From CBDDCA01 sp965218205 (lineage in GTDB: Bacteria > Spirochaetota > Spirochaetia > WTKD01 > G963693115), in assembly GCA_965218205.1 (NCBI GenBank), contig OZ244590.1, positions 1,364,001 through 1,428,000 of the forward strand: a DNA stretch of 64,000 nucleotides, read 5' to 3'. The notes beneath the pieces were generated by a model. That model saw only the letters and a list, made by a program, of their open reading frames with translations, had not been told where the DNA came from and ran no database searches. Positions 18,921 through 27,200 of the stretch are shown in pieces. The position numbers and the translations under genes were made by a program. Positions within the stretch are counted from its first letter, which is position 1. Each line of letters begins with the position of its first letter.

Positions 18921-19184
18921 AGATATATGTAGTGTAGTAAATATACATACTTATGTCAATTTTCTTATGTAGCATTTCACGAGTTCAAGTGCGGATTCAA
19001 GCAAGTACAAATTCAAGTACAGATTCAAGAAATAAGTAGCAACATGCAAGATTTTCACAAAATGATAAAACTCCAAAAATAGTATATACCTACTTGAAAA
19101 ACACTCAAGCATATACTACTATATAGTTAGTCTATATCCCTTGTAATAACTACATAATCATACGATATAGACAAGGAGTAAATT
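18921..19184. other. Intergenic region with TTCAAG repeats
   Basis: This 264-bp gap separates the tRNA from the outer-membrane protein gene. It holds four TTCAAG hexamers starting at 18984, 18996, 19012 and 19024 (spacing 12, 16, 12) within related words such as AAGTACA. Further on lies a promoter-like sequence at 19094-19122, whose -35 overlaps an inverted repeat CTTGA...TCAAG. I see no ORF or RNA gene in it. Confidence 0.5.
19094..19122 (+). promoter_or_regulatory. Candidate promoter of the outer-membrane protein gene
   Basis: TTGAAA (19094-19099), a 17-bp spacer and TACTAT (19117-19122) give a leader of about 55 nt before the ATG at 19185. The CTTGA/TCAAG inverted repeat overlapping the -35 could be an operator, but that is speculation. 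Confidence 0.45.
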
Positions 19185-19985
19185 ATGAAAAAAATATTGA
19201 TTATATGTCTGCTACTGAGTATTAGTATAAGTACAGCTGTCTTCTCACAAGAACCAGTGCAAGAAACCGTGACTGTCATTCAAGCAAAACGTACTATCCC
19301 TCCTAAATTTTTATTAGGACTTGGCTTTGATCTTCTTTTTGGTACTGATTCTACGACACAATCAACATCAAAATCAGGTGATGCTAATACATTCACAGAA
19401 TCTAGCCCAAAAAATGATAATTATGATGCTGGTATCGTAGGAGATTTTTATGTTGCGTTAGGAGCACGTATACTCAGAAGTCTTGATATATACGGGAGAC
19501 TAGGGGTAAACTGGGCTTTTATCCATCAGGATATTGAATTGAAAACAGATGGAAAAAATAGCTTTATTTGGTATAACCGACTCGATTTTAATATAGATGC
19601 AAATACACGATATACTTTCCCTCTTGGTTCATTTGGTGGTCCCTATATTGGATTAGGACTAGGACTTGCATTTAATATGTCAGAGGATATACAGTGGTTT
19701 CAGTACGATAAGGATAGTGATAAATTTGAAGCAACAACGCTCAGAAATAATAACAAAAAAACAAAAGTAAATGGTTACACTAATTTTGGACTTGGATTTT
19801 TATTTAAGACCTATGACAATACTGCGTTCTCATTAGGGTATAGTATGCGCTTCTACTTTTCTTCTTTATTCAACGAAGATGGAGACAAAATATTGAAAAA
19901 AAGCAATGGAGAAACAGCAAAAATAAAATTTGGCAACAATCAATTACTGCATGGTATTAACCTTGAATTTTCAGCTGCATTTTAG
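19185..19985 (+). CDS. Predicted outer-membrane beta-barrel protein
   Basis: Encodes 266 residues. A clear signal peptide (MKKILIICLLLSISISTAVFS, cleavage near SQ) is followed by alternating hydrophobic/polar segments rich in G, Y and F (LGLGFDLLFG, YIGLGLGLAFNM, GYTNFGLGFLF). The protein ends in AAF, the aromatic C-terminal residue typical of proteins inserted by BamA. I do not recognise a specific family; the sequence fits a small 8-10-strand barrel of spirochaete type. The ATG is behind AAGGAG. galM follows after 18 bp and may be co-transcribed. Confidence 0.7.
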   Translation: MKKILIICLLLSISISTAVFSQEPVQETVTVIQAKRTIPPKFLLGLGFDLLFGTDSTTQSTSKSGDANTFTESSPKNDNYDAGIVGDFYVALGARILRSLDIYGRLGVNWAFIHQDIELKTDGKNSFIWYNRLDFNIDANTRYTFPLGSFGGPYIGLGLGLAFNMSEDIQWFQYDKDSDKFEATTLRNNNKKTKVNGYTNFGLGFLFKTYDNTAFSLGYSMRFYFSSLFNEDGDKILKKSNGETAKIKFGNNQLLHGINLEFSAAF

Positions 19986-20003
19986 TACTGCATAGATACT
20001 ACC

Positions 20004-21050
20004 ATGATACAAACATATACCGTTCAGAATACCTTAGGAGCAACACTCACACTCTGTAATCTTGGGGCTAGCATTCTTTCATTTAAGAATAAAGAAGGCA
20101 TGGAATGTATTGTAGGTGATAAAGATCCACACTATATTACTGCTGAGAACTATCCGTATTTCGGTCTTACTGTAGGGCCTCTTGCAGGGAGAACACGTAC
20201 TACTCCATTTACTGTAAACAAAAAAAGCTATACAGTACCTGCGAACGAAAACAAGGATGTTAGTCTCCATGGAGGAGCAACAAGACAAGATATTAGCAAC
20301 AATACCAGCCCTGCACTTAGCTTTTGTGAGTGGGAACATACCGAGTTAGAACATACTTCGATGCAAGGATATATTTTCCATACCACTGTCAATGCATACA
20401 ATACAAAAGCATCAATACAATGTCTTATTGCTCTCAAAAACAAAGAAAATACTATCCATATTGAATACAAAGTTACTGCAGATTCCCCCTTTCCTATAAA
20501 CCTCACTAATCATAGCTACTTTAATCTTGGAGAAAGTACTATTCTTAATCATACTATCAGTATTCCTGCTTCCTATATATATAGAGTTAATGCACTTGGA
20601 CTTGCTACAGGAGAACTCATGTATGTACGCAATAGTCCGCTGGATGTACATCCTTCCACTGCCCCTGCCTTTCTTCTGAAAGACTGTATTGATGCACTAA
20701 AACATGATAGAAACGGCTTAGATCATACCTTTAAGATAGATCATAATGCAGAAAAACACAATGCCTCCATAGCTTTGGAGAATACTAACCGTATTCTCCA
20801 CTTGGCAGGCACTCTTTCTTTGCACAATTATAGATTACGCACCTTTACTACCTGTCCTGCGGTAGTATGCTATACTGGTAATTTCCTTAACAAGTACACA
20901 GCAGGAGAAAAAGCCTACAGCCAATATGAAGCAATATGCTTTGAGACACAATATCCATCAGGCTTTACTCACATCCCAACATTCCCACAAAGTGTTGCTG
21001 ATACAACAAAACCATGTGTGCAATGCACTGAGTATGTATTTGATGTGTAA
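20004..21050 (+). CDS. galM: Aldose 1-epimerase (galactose mutarotase)
   Basis: Encodes 348 residues, the usual size. It interconverts alpha and beta anomers of aldohexoses in the cytosol. Motifs are LTVGPLAGRTRTTPF (about residues 54-68), SLHGGATRQD (about 87-96), INLTNHSYFNLG with the catalytic histidine (about 166-177), and GLDHTFKIDH. The catalytic glutamate is probably in CFETQYPSGFTH near the C-terminus. The start has only a weak ribosome site. It is convergent with the DUF262 gene. Galactose genes are not adjacent, so the substrate in vivo could be any aldose. Confidence 0.9.
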   Translation: MIQTYTVQNTLGATLTLCNLGASILSFKNKEGMECIVGDKDPHYITAENYPYFGLTVGPLAGRTRTTPFTVNKKSYTVPANENKDVSLHGGATRQDISNNTSPALSFCEWEHTELEHTSMQGYIFHTTVNAYNTKASIQCLIALKNKENTIHIEYKVTADSPFPINLTNHSYFNLGESTILNHTISIPASYIYRVNALGLATGELMYVRNSPLDVHPSTAPAFLLKDCIDALKHDRNGLDHTFKIDHNAEKHNASIALENTNRILHLAGTLSLHNYRLRTFTTCPAVVCYTGNFLNKYTAGEKAYSQYEAICFETQYPSGFTHIPTFPQSVADTTKPCVQCTEYVFDV

Positions 21051-21065
21051 ATACAAGCCTCTCTT

Positions 21066-22883
21066 TTATTTTTGTTCTTTCTGATTTTGAAAATTTTTTA
21101 ATAGCTCGCTCATTTTTTCTTGGTGAGCCTTTATTTTTTCTGCATTCCAATCTTTTGCTTCTTCTAACATCAACTGAAACTTAAGACTCTGTTCTGTGAT
21201 ACTTGATCCTATTTTGTTTGCCTTTTCCTGTGGCGAATGATTACTAAAACGAGAATTTTGCCCTCTCGTAACCAACGCTAAATTACCAAAACTATGTCGA
21301 TTATCATCTGAATTTTCTAGATCAATTTCTTTTGAATAACCTGGATCTTGTGGCAAGAAATGTTCAATAGAGTTTCTTATCTTGAAGGAAAATTTTTTAT
21401 CTTTATCTTTTCTCCAAATTAAATAATCAATCAAATGAAACAGATACCGAGTAGGATGATTATCTTTGCCTCCATAACATAACCTATCTATCTCTATATC
21501 GTTTACTCGAACTCTCGCAATACCTTCTAATGTTTCTATATTCATATTGTCTTCTTGATAACATTTTTCAAAAATATTTTGTAACCAATTTTTATTTGTT
21601 TTTGCAGTAAAGGAAACATGAAACATAGATTGAATCATCAAGATATTGATATGATTTTCTAAAGAAGTATTTGTATAATTTTGATTTTTATTTTCACAAT
21701 TCAGTGTTTGCAAGCTCCAACTGTCTTTACTATCTACTGTTTGTCTTTTTATAATATTTTTATCAAACCAAAAACGATATGCTAAAAGATTCGTAATAAA
21801 TTTTTCGGGAAATTCTTCATATTCTTCAAATTTCTTAAACTCTTCTAATAATTTCTTATCATCAAGGGAAATATCTTTATCTTGTTCTGTTGCCTTTAAT
21901 ACTTGCAATAAAAAATTAGGAAAATCTATAACAGACTCAAAGCGTTCAATTTCTTCTGTATCATTTTTATTTTCATTGTTTTCATATTTTTTTCTCTGCT
22001 CTAAAATTTTTGTAATGGTATTAGCTTTTGTTTCTTCATTATTCTTGTGTTCTTTATCCTCATTTTCTTTCAAATACTTGTCAATATCCAAGCTATCCCT
22101 ATCCCAATCTTCACCAAATAAATTTTCCCTATCCTTTGTATTAAAGTTCATCTGTACATAGGAGTTCATTTGTGAACAAGCATCCCAAATTGTAGCATAT
22201 TTATTTCGTGCCTCTTCATCTATTTTTTGTAACAAACGAGCTTTGAGAATTTCATGTTTTTCTAATTGCTCACCTCTGTTGTTCATTATCTCAAAATAAT
22301 GGTTAAGTTCAGTATCTTTTGGAACAACTGTACGAACTAATATGACATTGTTTAAGAAATATCCTGTAAATTTCTCCAGATCAATATTATTACCAAGATT
22401 TTTAAAATAAGCATGACAATCTTTAAAGCCATCTATGATACTTTGCTTTTCATCTTCTAAATTCCCATTTAAAATATTCTGTAGTGAATTTTCATCTAAA
22501 ATATTCTTTAGCGTTTTTGAGCTTCCTTCTCTTGCTTCAAAACATAGGTTTAATTCTTTACTAATTTCTTGTATAGCTTGATCTTCTTGTTTCAAATGTT
22601 TCAAAACAGCACATACAATATACAGCGTAGTTAAACGCTGTTGTCCATCTAAGACTTCATATTTATTATTCTCTATTAGATATGTAACCAAAGTACCTAT
22701 ATAATAAGGCTGCTGATCTTCTTTATTCTTTTCTGCATCTGCATAATCCCAAATATCTTGAATCAGCTGTCCTATTTCTTTTTGATCCCAATCGTAATTT
22801 CTTTGATAAATAGGAATTATATATTTATCTTTTGTTAGTAACTTTTCTATAGTAAAATCTTGTACTTCTGTATTATTGCTCAT
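21066..22883 (-). CDS. DUF262-DUF1524 (GmrSD-like) nuclease
   Basis: Encodes 605 residues. The N-terminal DUF262 domain shows IPIYQRNYDWDQKEI (about 18-32), IGTLV and the NTP-pocket motif VLDGQQRLTTLY (about 77-88). The middle is highly charged. The C-terminal part has IEHFLPQDPGYSKEID and FGNLALVTRGQNSRFSNHS (about 512-565), the His-Pro and Asn positions of the DUF1524/HNH-like nuclease. In GmrSD, DUF262 uses nucleotides to control cleavage of modified phage DNA; a defence role here is inferred. RBS AAGAGGA precedes the ATG. It follows a second DUF262 gene by 20 bp, and the pair probably functions together. Confidence 0.85.
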   Translation of the reverse strand: MSNNTEVQDFTIEKLLTKDKYIIPIYQRNYDWDQKEIGQLIQDIWDYADAEKNKEDQQPYYIGTLVTYLIENNKYEVLDGQQRLTTLYIVCAVLKHLKQEDQAIQEISKELNLCFEAREGSSKTLKNILDENSLQNILNGNLEDEKQSIIDGFKDCHAYFKNLGNNIDLEKFTGYFLNNVILVRTVVPKDTELNHYFEIMNNRGEQLEKHEILKARLLQKIDEEARNKYATIWDACSQMNSYVQMNFNTKDRENLFGEDWDRDSLDIDKYLKENEDKEHKNNEETKANTITKILEQRKKYENNENKNDTEEIERFESVIDFPNFLLQVLKATEQDKDISLDDKKLLEEFKKFEEYEEFPEKFITNLLAYRFWFDKNIIKRQTVDSKDSWSLQTLNCENKNQNYTNTSLENHINILMIQSMFHVSFTAKTNKNWLQNIFEKCYQEDNMNIETLEGIARVRVNDIEIDRLCYGGKDNHPTRYLFHLIDYLIWRKDKDKKFSFKIRNSIEHFLPQDPGYSKEIDLENSDDNRHSFGNLALVTRGQNSRFSNHSPQEKANKIGSSITEQSLKFQLMLEEAKDWNAEKIKAHQEKMSELLKNFQNQKEQK

Positions 22884-22903
22884 ATTATTGTTCCTCTTAA
22901 ATA

Positions 22904-24154
22904 TTAGATTATATCTTTTGTTTGAATAGCATTTTTAATTTTCTTAAAAAGAGAATCTCCTTCAATAGCACGCTTTTGTACAGCACTATAAACCACACGT
23001 GTTTTTTCTAATAATCCTGCCGACCAATTTGCACACTGTTTAGTTGCTTCTGTAAAATCATAGAATCCAAATTTATCATAGTAAAAAAGCAACACTCTTC
23101 GAAAAAGCATTGTAAAGAAAACATATCGAGTATCATTACCCTTAAGAATTTCTGATAATACTACTGTTTTTTCTCCTGCTTTTCTTACTTCTGTTAATTC
23201 TCCTTCAATATTTTTATACTTCTTTTCTAATTGCTGAAGTTTTTGCGAATAATGAATAATATACTTAAAAAACAGAGTTCCATTGAAAATAGGCCTATCA
23301 ATTTCAAAAAGTAATTCGGGGCTTTGTATGTTACGAATATATGGGTAGTCAAACTCCTCTATACGAATTCCCTTAAAATGATTTACATCTTTCTTTAAAA
23401 AATCCCCATTATCCCATCTTTTTGTTTTGGAAGTGTGCTCATTTCGTAACCACTTTCTAATAGCATATAAATCATCAAAAACCATTTTTAAATTTTCTTC
23501 TGTTATATGCTCCCATTGAGAAACTAATGACTTCTTTTCCTCTTCATAAAAACTCTCTTTAGCACATTTTTCTTCCTTTATTTCTCGCAAATGAAATGCT
23601 TTTAATAAATCATATGCCATCAGGCTTTTGCCTCTTGCATTTTGTGAGTCAAAAAACTGAAAAGCCTCATCTATATTGTCTAACTCTATATATACAACTT
23701 CACAGTTCTTTAAAACAAAAGTTATAAAAGAATCTTTTGTATCTTTCAAATTCTCTATAAAATCTTCAATGTGTTTGTAATTTTCACAAATATTATCTTT
23801 GCTATCTTTATGATGATACTTCAAATTCTCTAAAAAAGGTTTTTCTAAACAATGAAACAGTAAAGCAAGTGTTGTAATTCGTTGCTGTCCATCTACAATA
23901 TTTAATTTGCCTTCTTCATCATGAGTTACTATCGTTCCAATTCTGTATCTAGAAATTTCTTTGTTTTGATGCTCTTTAATATCATCAAGTAATTGTTCTA
24001 CTTGCTTTGTTGTCCATTTATAAGGACGCTGGTAAGAAGGAATAGTTAAATCTTCTTTTAATAATTCCTCAATAGTTTTTATAGTTTTTTTTGTTAATGC
24101 CATATACATAGCATAGCATAGCATAGCATAGCATAGCATAGCATAGCATAGCAT
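22904..24154 (-). CDS. DUF262-only protein with repeat-controlled start
   Basis: 416 residues if read from the second ATG of a pentanucleotide repeat. The conserved protein begins around MALTKKTIKTIEELL at 24103. DUF262 motifs are IPSYQRPYKWTTKQVEQL, RIGTIVTHD and LNIVDGQQRITTLALL. I find no DUF1524 His-Pro motif in the C-terminal half, so it may be a regulatory partner of the neighbouring full-length DUF262-DUF1524 protein. The first 20 residues read MLCYA repeated. The likely ribosome site (AGAAGGA) lies upstream of the repeat. The best-spaced ATG (24159) is out of frame and meets TAA after about 21 codons, so expression may be low or off at this repeat number. Confidence 0.8.
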   Translation of the reverse strand: MLCYAMLCYAMLCYAMYMALTKKTIKTIEELLKEDLTIPSYQRPYKWTTKQVEQLLDDIKEHQNKEISRYRIGTIVTHDEEGKLNIVDGQQRITTLALLFHCLEKPFLENLKYHHKDSKDNICENYKHIEDFIENLKDTKDSFITFVLKNCEVVYIELDNIDEAFQFFDSQNARGKSLMAYDLLKAFHLREIKEEKCAKESFYEEEKKSLVSQWEHITEENLKMVFDDLYAIRKWLRNEHTSKTKRWDNGDFLKKDVNHFKGIRIEEFDYPYIRNIQSPELLFEIDRPIFNGTLFFKYIIHYSQKLQQLEKKYKNIEGELTEVRKAGEKTVVLSEILKGNDTRYVFFTMLFRRVLLFYYDKFGFYDFTEATKQCANWSAGLLEKTRVVYSAVQKRAIEGDSLFKKIKNAIQTKDII

Positions 24155-24162
24155 AGCATAGC
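24107..24162 (-). repeat. Pentanucleotide microsatellite (TATGC)n
   Basis: A perfect tandem array of about 11.2 copies, 56 bp, read as TATGC on the minus strand. It supplies an ATG every 5 bp, cycling through all three frames, and contains no stop in any frame. It lies between the ribosome site and the conserved start of the DUF262-only gene. A change in copy number by anything other than a multiple of three shifts which ATG is in frame. Confidence 0.97.
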
Positions 24163-24356
24163 AAGTACTTTCCTTCTGTTTCTTGTACTTTTTTTGCTCC
24201 TTTGTCGCAGTTAATACTTGAAATTGTGATGGAAAAAATTTTAAATTTTAACTTATATGTTATTATGATATAATATAATCATATATATATGAAATATTCA
24301 AAAAGTATTACAGTTAACGATTATCTTTGCCGTTATATATTAGAGAAGGATTTTAT

Positions 24357-24593
24357 ATGTCAATATATCAAATATATATAGCTGATGGTATACCTAAACA
24401 TATACTTGATGAGTATAATTACTATAAGATAACAGAACATTTAGCTTTTATCAAAACAGATGAAAGTTTTAGTAGTATTGTTGAAAGATTTGGAATGGAT
24501 ACAAAAGATCAAAAATCAGGAATAGTTTGCAGAATTGATTCTATGAATGGTTGGTTTAATAAAGGGCTATGGGATTGGGAACGAACCTCATGA
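24357..24593 (+). CDS. Small protein of unknown function
   Basis: Encodes 78 residues from the ATG at 24357, which has AGAAGGA 7 bp upstream; an in-frame TTG at 24327 is less likely. The sequence (MSIYQIYIADGIPKHIL start, NGWFNKGLWDWERTS end) is soluble, mixed charge and Trp-rich at the C-terminus, with no signal or membrane segment. I do not recognise the family. It is divergent from the DUF262 operon and overlaps the next small gene by the ATGA quartet, so the two are probably co-translated. A role in the same defence-like island is only positional inference. Confidence 0.6.
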   Translation: MSIYQIYIADGIPKHILDEYNYYKITEHLAFIKTDESFSSIVERFGMDTKDQKSGIVCRIDSMNGWFNKGLWDWERTS

Positions 24594-24867
24594 ATGAAAG
24601 ACAACAAAATGAACAAGCACAAAATGTTGGTCCAAATGAGTATGTTACTACTATTCATAAAAGTTCCGAAAGATTAGGGGTGATAGAAACACATTATCTT
24701 CATACAGAAAAAAAATAGATGAAATTTCTAAAGATATAAAAGAAATGAAAGAAGCAAGAATAAAAAATCTTGTATGGATAGGTGTTGCTGTAGCATCAGG
24801 AATTTTAAGCAATGTAGCTGCAACATATATAATAAAACTAATTTTATCAGCATTTAATAACTCCTAA
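24590..24867 (+). pseudogene. Small membrane protein gene split at an A8 tract
   Basis: Starting at the ATG that overlaps the previous stop, the frame gives 42 residues (MNERQQNEQAQNVGPNEYV...) and stops at TAG 24716-24718, right after A8 (24708-24715). Shifting back by one base opens a frame to the TAA at 24865-24867 that continues sensibly: KKIDEISKDIKEMKEARIKN, an amphipathic coiled coil, then a hydrophobic helix (LVWIGVAVASGILSNVAATY). The intact product would be about 92 residues with a C-terminal membrane anchor. One extra A, or -1 ribosomal slippage, would restore it. It could be phase variation, programmed frameshifting, real decay or a sequencing error. Confidence 0.6.
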
Positions 24868-25321
24868 ATATTCTCTCTTTTACCAGTTTACAAGTCATAT
24901 ATATCAGTGCTTATATTTCTTTAATTGCTTCTCTGAATCAGTTCCAAAAATTATACTTTTATATTGACAAGCATAGTAATAAAAAGCAAAGGGATCATGG
25001 TACAGAAGGTAAGATTGCAGTTATGGGATCAGTATCAAGAGAATATAAGCAAGTTAGCCTATCCTGTAAAAGAAGTGTCTTATAGCACTGTAAAGTTTTT
25101 AATTCTAATAATCTTACAACCAAAAATTTAGCTTTCTCAAAATTTTTACCATGAATATTTATATTCTTATATAACAACATTATAACTAAATTAAAAATTT
25201 TTAGGTTAGCATTGTATATAGTTCCCTTCCTTATTATCAAAGACAATTTTTACAATTTTTTATATAATAGTTATAGATACCATTTATATATCTAATTTAC
25301 ATAAATAACTGAGGAGATACT
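24868..25321. other. Intergenic region before iolD
   Basis: About 450 bp of AT-rich sequence. It contains a 44-codon ORF at 24997-25131 (+, MVQKVRLQLWDQYQENISK...) without a ribosome site, perhaps the remnant of a lost gene, which I cannot assign. Just before iolD lies a -10-like TATAAT (25263-25268) with AAGACA 17 bp upstream, a plausible iol promoter. I see no inverted repeat strong enough to call an operator. Confidence 0.4.
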
Positions 25322-27196
25322 ATGAAAAAAATAAGACTCACCTGTTCTCAAGCACTTGTACAGTTTCTTGATAAACAATATATTGAGTATGATGGAAAGC
25401 AACAAAAATTTGTTGAAGGAATGGTAGGCATATTTGGACATGGAAGCGTACTTGGTATTGGGGATGCCTTACAACTTGACAATCATTCTTTACGATTTTA
25501 TCGTGCTAATAATGAACAAGGGGCAGGACATATTGCAATGGGCTTTGCAAAACAACACAACAGAAAAAAAATACTGTGTGCCTTCAGTTCGATTGGCCCT
25601 GGTGCCATGAATATGATAACAGCTGCAGCAACTGCCACAGCTAATCGTATTCCTGTATTGTTTATACCTGGAGATATTTTTGCTACTCGGCAACCTGACC
25701 CTGTACTACAACAAATTGAACAAGAACACGACTACACTATCAGCAGCAACGATGCGTTTCGTCCTGTCAGTAAATACTGGGACCGCATATCACGTCCCGA
25801 ACAGATAATGTCCGCTGCCATCCATGCAATGCGAGTACTCACTGACCCTGCCACTACTGGAGCAGTTACCTTAAGCCTCCCCCAAGATACAGCAGCAGAA
25901 GCCTATGATTATCCTCTCTCCTTTTTTAAGAAAAGAATTCATCGTATACAAAGACGCCCTCTTGCACCAGAGCTTGCCGAAGAAATAGCTACAAAGATTG
26001 CAAAAAAGAAAAAACCTCTCATCATTGTTGGAGGCGGAGTGCGATACTCTGAAGCATGGAAAGAAGTGGAAGCATTTGCTCAAAAGTATGCTATCCCTTT
26101 TGCTGAGACACAGGCAGGAAAAGGCGTAATACTATCACATACCCCACTGAACCTTGGAGGCGTTGGCACTACAGGGACCGAATGTGCAAACAAATACGCA
26201 GCCACCACAGACTGTCTCATTGCTATAGGCACACGACTAAACGATTTTCATACTGCATCAAAATGGGCATTTAGAAATACTACTCTTGAAGTACTTTCCA
26301 TAAACGTAAACAGCATGGATGCCTACAAACTAAACGGCACTCCCTATATAGCAGATGCGAAACTTGCAATACAAGAAATTGATCTTGCATTACAACAAAA
26401 GAACTATAGCACCACTCCCACTGTGCAACAAACAGTAAGCACACTCAAAGCAAAATGGGATAAGGAAGTAGACAGTCTCTATGCAAAAAAAAACACAGAA
26501 CTCCTTACACAAACCCAAATTTTAGGAGAACTCAACGAAGGTACTATAGTACCAGATTCTGCAATCATTGTATGTGCGTCTGGGAGTCTTCCTTCAGATT
26601 TAGAACGTGTATGGCGTACAAAATCTCTTCATAGCTATCATTTAGAATATGGGTATTCATGTATGGGCTACGAAATAGCAGGTGCTATTGGAGCAAAAAT
26701 AGCAGAGCCAAAACGAGATGTATACGCTCTTGTAGGCGATGGGGCCTATCTTATGCTTCATCAAGAAATTGTTATGGCTATTGAAGAAAACATTAAAATT
26801 ACTATTATACTGGTGGATAACGGTGGATGGCAATGCATCGATAACTTGCAGACTGGATCGGGCATTCCACGTTTTGGATGCGAACTACGTTTTCGCAACC
26901 CTACAACAAAACGACTTGACGGAGACTATGTTCCTATAGATTTTGCACAAAATGCACAAAGCTATGGTGCAGACACATGGACTGTGTGCAACGAAACAGA
27001 GTTACAACAAGCTCTTACAGCATCACAGAAAAGCAAAAAACTCTGTCTTATAGCATGTAAAAGTGTAGTAAAATCTATGACACAAGGATATGCCACATGG
27101 TGGCGTGCTGGCACTCCCGAAGTTTCGAATTACCCAGCAGTAAAAAAAGCCACTCATACCATGCATAAACATATACAAGAAGCAAAAGAATTTTAA
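25322..27196 (+). CDS. iolD: 3D-(3,5/4)-trihydroxycyclohexane-1,2-dione hydrolase
   Basis: Encodes 624 residues of the thiamine-diphosphate enzyme family. It opens the ring of the inositol breakdown intermediate to give 5-deoxy-glucuronate. The N-terminal ThDP-activating glutamate is in NNEQGAGHIAMGFAKQ. The C-terminal cofactor motif starts VGDGAYLMLHQEI and ends LVDNGGWQCIDNLQ. The length and the NEQGAGHIA pattern fit IolD better than acetolactate synthase, and the neighbours iolC, iolB and iolJ agree. The ATG has GAGGAG upstream. It is the first gene of the cluster, ending 4 bp before iolC. Confidence 0.95.
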   Translation: MKKIRLTCSQALVQFLDKQYIEYDGKQQKFVEGMVGIFGHGSVLGIGDALQLDNHSLRFYRANNEQGAGHIAMGFAKQHNRKKILCAFSSIGPGAMNMITAAATATANRIPVLFIPGDIFATRQPDPVLQQIEQEHDYTISSNDAFRPVSKYWDRISRPEQIMSAAIHAMRVLTDPATTGAVTLSLPQDTAAEAYDYPLSFFKKRIHRIQRRPLAPELAEEIATKIAKKKKPLIIVGGGVRYSEAWKEVEAFAQKYAIPFAETQAGKGVILSHTPLNLGGVGTTGTECANKYAATTDCLIAIGTRLNDFHTASKWAFRNTTLEVLSINVNSMDAYKLNGTPYIADAKLAIQEIDLALQQKNYSTTPTVQQTVSTLKAKWDKEVDSLYAKKNTELLTQTQILGELNEGTIVPDSAIIVCASGSLPSDLERVWRTKSLHSYHLEYGYSCMGYEIAGAIGAKIAEPKRDVYALVGDGAYLMLHQEIVMAIEENIKITIILVDNGGWQCIDNLQTGSGIPRFGCELRFRNPTTKRLDGDYVPIDFAQNAQSYGADTWTVCNETELQQALTASQKSKKLCLIACKSVVKSMTQGYATWWRAGTPEVSNYPAVKKATHTMHKHIQEAKEF

Positions 27197-27200
27197 TATA

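Noticed and set aside
24995..25246. 83-codon minus-strand ORF before iolD
   Set aside because: No ribosome site, AT-biased hydrophobic composition and no recognisable family.
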